Below are positions 25,401-34,400 of a DNA stretch of 64,000 nt, piece after piece. Source of the stretch: Elgaria multicarinata webbii (Eukaryota; Chordata; Lepidosauria; Squamata; Anguidae). The first letter of the stretch is position 1. Each line of letters begins with the position of its first letter. The translations under genes were made by a program, and so were the position numbers. Location: NCBI RefSeq assembly GCF_023053635.1, contig NC_086188.1, positions 1,877,001 to 1,941,000 of the forward strand, given 5' to 3'. The notes under the pieces were generated by a model. It saw only the letters and a list, made by a program, of their open reading frames with translations. It made no database searches and had not been told where the DNA came from.

Positions 25401-28400
25401 TTATCCTTAAATGTTTTTAGTGTAATTGTAGTTGTTTTATGTATACCTTTGTTTGCATGTATTATATGTGATGTCTGTGTAGGTGCTGTTAAAAATAAAT
25501 AAAAAACTTCTAACAATAATAAAAATAAATATCTTAAAAAACAGAGCAAGTAATTTTTCAACGCTTAAAAACATGTTTCCTGGGTGGTGAAACAAACCCA
25601 CTACTCCTTTTAAAAGACTTTAACAATTGCTCATTAGCTGATTTGCATATTATGCATAAGGGAAGCTTAATGACATTATTAGACTGTTTTAGCACCTACT
25701 AGACTGTTTGGTGGGTGGGTTAGAAAGGCATGGTCATTCTCAATCTAAATGGACCCAGCTCCAATCCAGGCAATTTACCTGTTGCATCTTCTTATATTCC
25801 CCGACTCTGGCATAGGCCATGAAGAGATGGGAGTGATACTCTTCACTGCTAGGGACTTTCTTCACAGCTGCCTCGTAGAGTTTTGTGACCAGCTCCGCTA
25901 GATCAGACATTTAAGAAACAGGTATAAATGCGGGTTAGGGTTTACAGCAGGGGTGGGCAACACCAGGACCGTTGGCAGCAGTGCGCCCTGGGACACCTTT
26001 TCTTTGTCCTGCTCCTCTAACTTTTTTTCTTTTTAAATTACCGGCAGATGGAATAGCTTCAAAGCCAAGTGAGAGTCTAGCTGCTCCCATCTTCTTTCGC
26101 CATGAACGCCTCTGGGCCACACATGGGGCTCAGAGACATGCTTAAGAAATGAAGATCATAGAATCATAGAATAGCAGAGTTGGAAGGGGCCTACAAGGCC
26201 ATCGAGTCCAACCGCCTGCTCAAAGCAGGAATCCACCCTAAAGCACACCTGACAGATGCTTGTCCAGCTGCCTCTTGAAGGCCTCGAGTGTGGGAGAGCC
26301 CACAACCTCCCTAGGTAGGTGATGGCAGGTGATGGTCTTATCTGGTGCACAGAGGCATATTGCCTCTGCTCCTGGAGGTAGCAGATGGCAATCAGAACTA
26401 GCAGCCCTTGATAGCCTTCTCCTCCAGGAACGTAAGAAGTGCCCTGATGCTGGATCAGACCGAGGGCCCATCTAGTCCAGCACTCTGTTGACACAGTGGC
26501 CAAGCAGCTGTTGACCAGGAACCAACAAAGCAGGACATGGTGCAACAGCACCCTCTCACCCCTGTTCCCCAGCAACTGGTGCACACAGGCTTACTGCCTC
26601 AGATACTGGAGGTAGCACACAACCATCAGGGCTAGTAGCCCTTGACAGCCTCCTCCTCCAGGAATTTATCCAACCCCCTTTTAAAGCCATCCAAATTGGT
26701 TGCCAACACTACCTGTCCTTCCTCCTCCTAAGTCCTGCCTCTCCTCCTCCTAAATCCTACAACCCAGCATTGAACACTCTGCAATGCCTGTAGCATAACA
26801 TTATTTAACCTATCACCTCTCCAGTTTCCCACGGCATCCATATTGTGCGGGTTGGTATCACACTACTGCCTTCGAATTGGGACCATTATAACAAGTCACT
26901 AGCAGTGCGTTTTTAAACCCATTTTCCAGATAAATCATCTTCAGCGGACCCATGCCCAGTCAAATCTATCAGAAATATGGAGGAGGAAAGATCGCCAGAA
27001 TACTCACGCCGATGCATTTCCCGGTATAAGATAGTCAGAGCTTGCAAGGAATTATCATCCGTAGGTTCGAGGGCTGCTACTTCTTGTGCCAAAATGAACG
27101 CTTCGTCTTGCTTCCCAGTTCTCTGCAGGCCGATTGCTTTCAAAACCTGCGTGTGGATCAAAGACACAGCTTTTATCAGGGATTTCTCAACAGTTATGAA
27201 AAGGAAGCATTGCAGAGAAAAAGAACCCAGAGGTCCATCCAATGGTGATCATATGCCACAGGGAATGGTTGAAGTTCCATGGCAGAGCCAATACTTTGCA
27301 TGCAGAAGACACAGATTCAGTCCCTGGCGTTGCTTCATGGACCAGCCCACGCCAGAGCTTTCTGTCGGCTGTCGCCACCCCCAGCTTCCCCAAGGTCAAG
27401 TCTGTCACCTCCAGAATATCATCCACCCATCTTGCCCTTGGTCGGCCCCTCTTCCTTTTGCTTTCCACTTTCCCTAGCATCAGCCTCTTCTCCAGGGGAT
27501 CCCGTCTTCTCATTATGTGGCCAAAGTACTTCAGTTGTGCCTTTAATACCATTCCCTCAAGTGAGCAGTCTGGCTTTATTTCCTGGAGTATGGACTGGTT
27601 GGATCTTCTTGCAGTCCACGGCACTCTCAGAATTTTCCTCCAACACCCCAGTTCAAAAGCATCTATCTTCCTTCGCTCAGCCTTCCTTATGCTCCAGCTC
27701 TCGCAGCCATAGGTTACTACGGGGAATACCATTGCTTTAACTATGCGGACCTTTGTTGTCAGTGTGGTGTTTCTGCTCTTCACTATTTTATCAAGATTTG
27801 CCATTGCTCTCCTCCCAAGAAGTACACGTCTTCTGATTTCCTGGCTGCAGTCAGTGTCTGCAGTCATCTTTGCGCCCAGAAATACAAAGTCTGTCACTGC
27901 CTCCACGTTTTCTCCCTCTATTTGCCAGTTATCAATCAAGCTGGTTGCCATAATCTTGGTTTTTTAGAGGTTTAACTGCAACCCGGCTTTTGCACTTTCT
28001 TCTTTCACCTTTGTCATAAGGCTCCTCAGTAGGTGGACCAATAGCTTGGCTCTATATAAGGCAACTTCCTGTGTCACCTGGGGACATTTTTTAAATTATT
28101 ATTTTTGACTTGCGCCCCACCTTTCTACCAAAAGTGGCACTCAAAGAGGCTTCAAATGAATTTATAAAAACCTCTATGTTCTAACAGGCAGATCTCACTG
28201 GACGTTAGCCCAGTTCGCACAATCACCAACATCACCCGTGGGTTATCTGAGGGTTGTTTCTCCCTCCAACAAGCCGTATCACCCGGGCTCGGACAACATC
28301 AACAAAGGTTAAGCACATGATTGGGTGTTTGGAGGACAGAAAGCTTTTAGTAACAAAAGGTTAGGCTAAAGAGAAAGAAATCAAGGGATGTTTCAAAACA

Positions 28401-31400
28401 CAAACATGCTCCCATCCCTCCCCGTTCCCAGAAAGCAGGGGGTAAGAGTAGCAGAAAAAAACCTCTCTTCTGGAAAATAGCAGCCAAGAGGATAAAGCTT
28501 CTGATAGATGTTCCAGCCCAGTCCAAAGAGCTGAGTCTGTCTTTGCTTATTTAAGATTCAAGATACAAACAATTTGGCAAGATAAAGTAAACCCTGAGCT
28601 CACCTTTGCACAGTGAAGATCTTTGTGTTTTTTCAGCAGTTTGTCTGCCTGCTGGATCGCCATCTTATTATTGCCATTATCAAGGTAATCTAAAAAAAAA
28701 AAGAGGAGGAGGAAAAACATTCAAAGGTTACCACTGAAGACTGGAAATCTAGGGTTTCTATTGCCCAGTCTTCTTAGAGAGCGATATTCACATAGTGATT
28801 AGTTATAGGCCCAAAGGAGGAAGGCGCCTTGGCCCATGGCGTGCTTTCCCCAATGAGGAAAGGCGCACGGGGATAAGTCCTCAAATTTGTGTGGTGTACG
28901 AAAAGACTCGGGTGGTGTCTCCTGCATCCCTGCTGTTATCTCCTAGCTGTCATCAGAGATAACAGCTGAGATTTCCCTGGGCCTCACTTGGCAAAATCCA
29001 AGTGAGGCACAGGGGGAAACATAAACAAAATAGATGGATAAAGAGCTCAGGGAAGAGGTAAATAAGGTAATAAATACTCTGAAGGGAATTAGCAGGGAAT
29101 ATTATTTATCGCACAAGACTAGAACTCTCTTTAACCGCACTAGGAGCTGGGTACCTTCTCAATCAAATTTGCTGGACATATTACTTTTATATCCTGTACT
29201 ACACTTGTTCTCCAATAAAAGGAAGTAGTTGTTCAGGAAGCTGTTAAAACAGTATGCAGCAATGCCCATTAGCTTATATGTTGCTGTTTTTTAAAGGAAG
29301 ATTTGGGAATAAAGGCAGATACTAATAGCCATGAATATTAGTTGTGACAAGCCTCCATGGTGAGGAGTAGTGTACCCTTGATTTCTGGATGCTGGAGGCA
29401 AACAAGAGGGCAAAGGTATTACAGGAGCTTCCCACGGCATCTTAGATTGTCACTGTTGGGAGTCATAGCATTAGATTGGATGGCCCTTAAACAGATCCAG
29501 CCAGGCAATTCTTAGATTCTTATGAAAACCTACGAAAGGATTCTGGAGAGGGGATTGTGCACTGCTGTTAACTGTCCATGCAGCAAAAAGGAATTACCAC
29601 CTTCATCTGGTTCATTATCACAACTACCTTGGGAGGTAGGCCACTATTACTGCCCCTTTATGGATGGGGAACTGGGATAGAGAAGTCCTCTGGCCTTGGG
29701 TACGTCCAAGTCCAGGGCTGAGGAGCCCTCTCTATCCGCTGGCTATATTCGGAACATGAGTGCAAAAATAGACTTCAGTGTAAATTCATAAGCAAACATT
29801 TCAAGAGTGACCCAAAGAGGAACAAAACAAGATGGTAATGAATAACTCTCAAGCAAGCAATCCACAGAAGTTTGGCCAGCAATTCACTGGAAGCAAGAAC
29901 ATAATCCAAATAGTGGTTCTATTTTAAAGAGTAAGTAAAATATCAAGCTAAGGCAATTTTTCTCTGCAAACGTACATGTGTGTAGATGTGTAACCTGGCC
30001 AGCGAGACCACATTACGCCAGTCCAGGTCCAGGCCGGATTCAAAGTGCTGGTATTCACAGCCCTAAACGACTTGGGGCCAGGTTCTTTGAAGGAACGCCT
30101 CCTCCCATATGTACCTGCCCGGACCTTAAGATCATCCACAGGGGTCTTTCTCCGTGAGCCCCTGCCAAAGGAAGTGAGGCAGGTGACTACTAGAAGGAGG
30201 TTTTTCTCCGCTGTGGCACCCCGGTTGTGGAATGAGCTCCCCAGAGAGGTCCGCCTGGCGCCTACACTGTACTCCTTTCATCGCCAGCTGAAGACCTTTT
30301 TATTCTCAGTATTTTAACACTTAATTTTAACTTAAATTTAAATTTTACTGTTCTAACTCTGTATTTTAATCTTTTATCAATTTTTGCTGCATGGTTTTAT
30401 CCTGGTTGTGCTTTTTGTACTGTATTTTGTATTTGTGTTTTTAGACTGTTGGTTATTTTATTATGGTTTTAGTTTTTGTGAACCGCCCAGAGAGCTTCGG
30501 CTATTGGGCGGTATAAAAACGTAATAAATAAATACATAAAACTAGGTGATGGGCAGCTGACAGAAGAAAGACCATTCTGGAGGGTCCACAGTAGGATCAC
30601 AGCCGCTACCTGCATCCGCTTGGGTCCTGCCAGAGCAGCAGTCTTTGCTCAGGTGCTCAGTCTTTCTAGTTAATACCTTGTGCTCTGGTTTTCATTCTTG
30701 GCTCCAATCCCCACATACAGCATGAACAACATTCGGGGCCCATGGTAGACAGAGCTTGCTTAAACTTGTTGTATCTGGCATCAGTTTACTGTTGTACCAT
30801 GGAGGCTCCCACCACCTAATGAGGCTGTGACAGATAGTAAGGAAACTTTTTGGAGCAACTGGAAACGTGGCGAGCCATACTGAACGCAAAAACTGAAACA
30901 GAAGATCATGCATCGAACAAGTTTCTCCGGAACCTAAAATGTTGCCAAAGTCCTCTATCACAGCATAATTATTTCAGCTACCAGCATGATTTACTGTAAA
31001 ATGCAGAATATTAAAGCATCGTTCTAAGGGGTGGAGTATTTTGGGGAGGAAGTTAAGGCAGCTTAATTAAGCTTCCGTACAACATCTAACAAACTGAGAT
31101 AAAAGACAAGCACTGGTGGGAAGGACTCTTTCAACTGTCATCAAATAAGAAGCTGAATGTTGCTGAGATGTGATGAAAGGAAAGCTTGCCCAAACATTAC
31201 ATTAGCTGCACAGGAAAATGCAATTGTCACCAGAGTGAACATGCAGTATCTCTACAACATGCACGTGTCCAATTCATAGTTGTAGGGGGGAATTGTATTC
31301 CAGCATATTTGGATGGCAAACAGGTTGAGGAAGGGTGATGGACATCTATCTAGTAGGACAATACAATGTACTAACAGAACTCACACCTCACTACATGTTT

Positions 31401-34400
31401 AATTACAAACTGACTACTCCTTGCAACTAAGACGTGAGAATCTTTACACCATGAAAGTAGCATTTGATTCAAGGTATTCTCAGATGGACTGTAACTTATC
31501 TGGTTTTATATTGCCTTTTTAAACTTTCAACATTTTAAATTTTGATAACTTGTATTTTATGGTGTTAGTTGTGCACTGTCCAGAGAGCCTTGGTTATGGG
31601 CAGTATAAAAATGTAATAATTAAACAAGTATCTAAAATCTATGGTCCAACTTTCAATAATTTAAAGCTAGAAATTGTAAACCAACCTGACCTTCTCCTAT
31701 TGGAATCAATGGGAGGATTTCCAGCCTAATGATCCAAGCTACCCAGTTCAGAATAATCCTATTATCTTCAGGGTATTGCTCCGGAGTAAGCAGCTCTGAT
31801 ATGCCCAACATGATTTTGCCAGGCCCACACATTTATTAGGGCTGCTGCTTGACCTTAGTATTTGTCCATCAAAACAATTTTATGCACACAACTTCTTTTT
31901 ATGAGTATTTCCACTAGCTACATAGAGAAGTTCAAGACAGTAAAAGCAGGTTATTAAAAACAATCGATTAAATAACTCCCAGTCTTTTCCAGCCTAGCTT
32001 TCAAATGCAACGTCCCTTCATAAACACACTGTTCATCTCTCCAATACATTCAAAAGAGGTGGAGAAACATAACTTTAGTCCACATCACTGAAACAGGCTG
32101 TACAAATTGATGCTCAAGGAATTTTTATTTTGCAAAAGCAACGGCAGCTCTAACACTAAGCAGAATTAGGCTCTGGCCTAGTCCATGCCAAGAGAACAGA
32201 GAACAGGCAGACTATACAAGATACACACACAAAACCTTCCGTTTGACTTTATTTGAAGTGCAGAAAAAGCTCGGAGATTTGTGTCTGTAGAACTGCACCT
32301 TAAACCACAAAGCTTCCACATCAGAAAAATACTAGTTCTGCACAAAGGCACTTGCCTCCTGACAAGCATTTTACACTGGCAAGTTGAGAAATGCTCTGCT
32401 TTAGCTTGAACTTCCTTCAGTGCTAAACATTTAAGACCTTCATATAGCAAATACTACACTTTTTCTGACTTTACCAGCACTTGCAAAAAATGTGCATCAA
32501 AGCACCCTGCTTTCCTAAGCAAAAGACTCCCCCCCCACCAAAATAACAGCATGCAACACAAAGTAGTTTCCTTAAACTGCAGGAAGGTGCCCAGACACTT
32601 CGTATAAGGGGGTGGGGAGGTGTACAAAATTAATGTGGTCACTGCCTAATAAAACAGGAGTTTCCCCAAATGCTTTTTCCTGCATTACTTGGAAATGCAG
32701 TGATTTGAAATGTGGGAAATCTAAAGGTATCATAGCACAGGAGTGAACCGATGAAGTAACAGTCTATTCAAAAGGAATACGCTATATGCATACCCTGAAG
32801 CAAGGAAACAATTAATATTTGGATCCAGTTTGCAGCACAACTCTGGCAAGGAAGAGCCTTACAGGACACATATGAACAGCGTGGTTTAAAACGGGTTGAG
32901 CCACTATCCTGATAGAAGAGATTTGTTTTGGGGATTTTTAACCACACATATCAATCCTTTCACTTTGCAAAGAAGTACCCAACAGGGCCAGAGACTTGAA
33001 TGCCATTTTTCCTTGCTTCTTGCAAGCACAATACCACTGGGGGAGAAAGAAAGAGCGAGACCCCAACGTTTTGCAAAAAGGACCGTTATAGGAACCTTGC
33101 ATTCCATGCAGTTCCCTGCCTATGCTACTCCATGATCTCAAAGCTACCAAACACCACCCTCCCCAGTGCACGGTTCTAAAAAAAGGGGACACACAAACCC
33201 ATACCAAACGAGCCAAACAAACACAACTTTATACCCCAGGCATAATAAGGTAGGTAACCTACTTGCATTGAGTTCATGTACTGCCCCGCACTAGGAAATC
33301 TGTACGTAAGAAAAATGGTTCATGCTTTCTCCCTAACTATCTCAACTGCTGGAATTCCACAATAAGGATGCATATAGGGCTAAATTCCCTGGACCCCAGC
33401 ACCGCCTGTCAGATTAAAAACACATGCCCCAGGGACTGCCTGCTAAAAATGGATTCCTACTAGGCCATACTCGGCTGCCCTCACTCCAGCCCCTTGTATT
33501 CCACAATATTATGGGATTCACTCAGGACACAAGAGACAGGGATTAAGCAGTAAGGGATAGGGTGCATCCTATCCTCTACGCACCAAAGAAAAAGTTCCAT
33601 AGTTTCCAAACCTGAAAAGTTAAGAGGTGTTTTGTTTTATAGGATAAGAACGTGGAAGTCCCACTCTCTAGGCAGACTTAACCAGCACCTCACCTACCAT
33701 ACTGAACCATTTTATAAGGGCTTGGGTCCTCCGCCCCTCCAGTCCAGAATAGAGAGTATGGGGGGGAAACTACAGGGCCCACGAACCACCACCTTCTCCT
33801 GGGGAAGTGGAGGGTCAAGATATAAAGAAGTTCTTAAGCCTCCTGCTATGGAATCCAAATATACTGCAGAAATAGGACTCGTTCCCCCACTGCAATCCCA
33901 GGTATTTCCTAGGGACTTAACCTAAACATACTTTAAGATGTAATTTGTAATTTTGCATCGCTGCTGTTTTTATCTGGTTGAGCTTTTATATTGTATTTTA
34001 TATCATGGTTTTATACTGTTGTTTTATACTCTGAATGGTTTTAATTTTTGTGAACCGCCCAGAGAGCTCCGGCTATTGGGCAGTATAGAAAAGTAATAAA
34101 TGTTTAACATTTTAACAGCATTTAACAACGTTAAGTTTGTTTTTAATGGACCCCGGAATTGTTGTTTTTAAATGGATACTGTTGTTTTTATACTTTTTTA
34201 TGTTTTTGATGGTTTTTAAATTTTGTATACTTTTAATATTTACTATTTTTAATTGTTGTAAACTGCACAGAGAGCTTCGGCTGTGGGGCGGTAAAGTTTA
34301 GGGAGAAATCCCATAACAGCCCCCTTTTCCTCCTCACTCACTCCCCCCCCCCATAGCACTGTGTGTAGTAAACTTTCAGGTCGTTCATTCTCTACTATTC

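Noticed and set aside
27187-27951. A 254-codon open frame as a host gene
   Set aside because: The sequence is a BovB/RTE reverse-transcriptase end, not a host protein.
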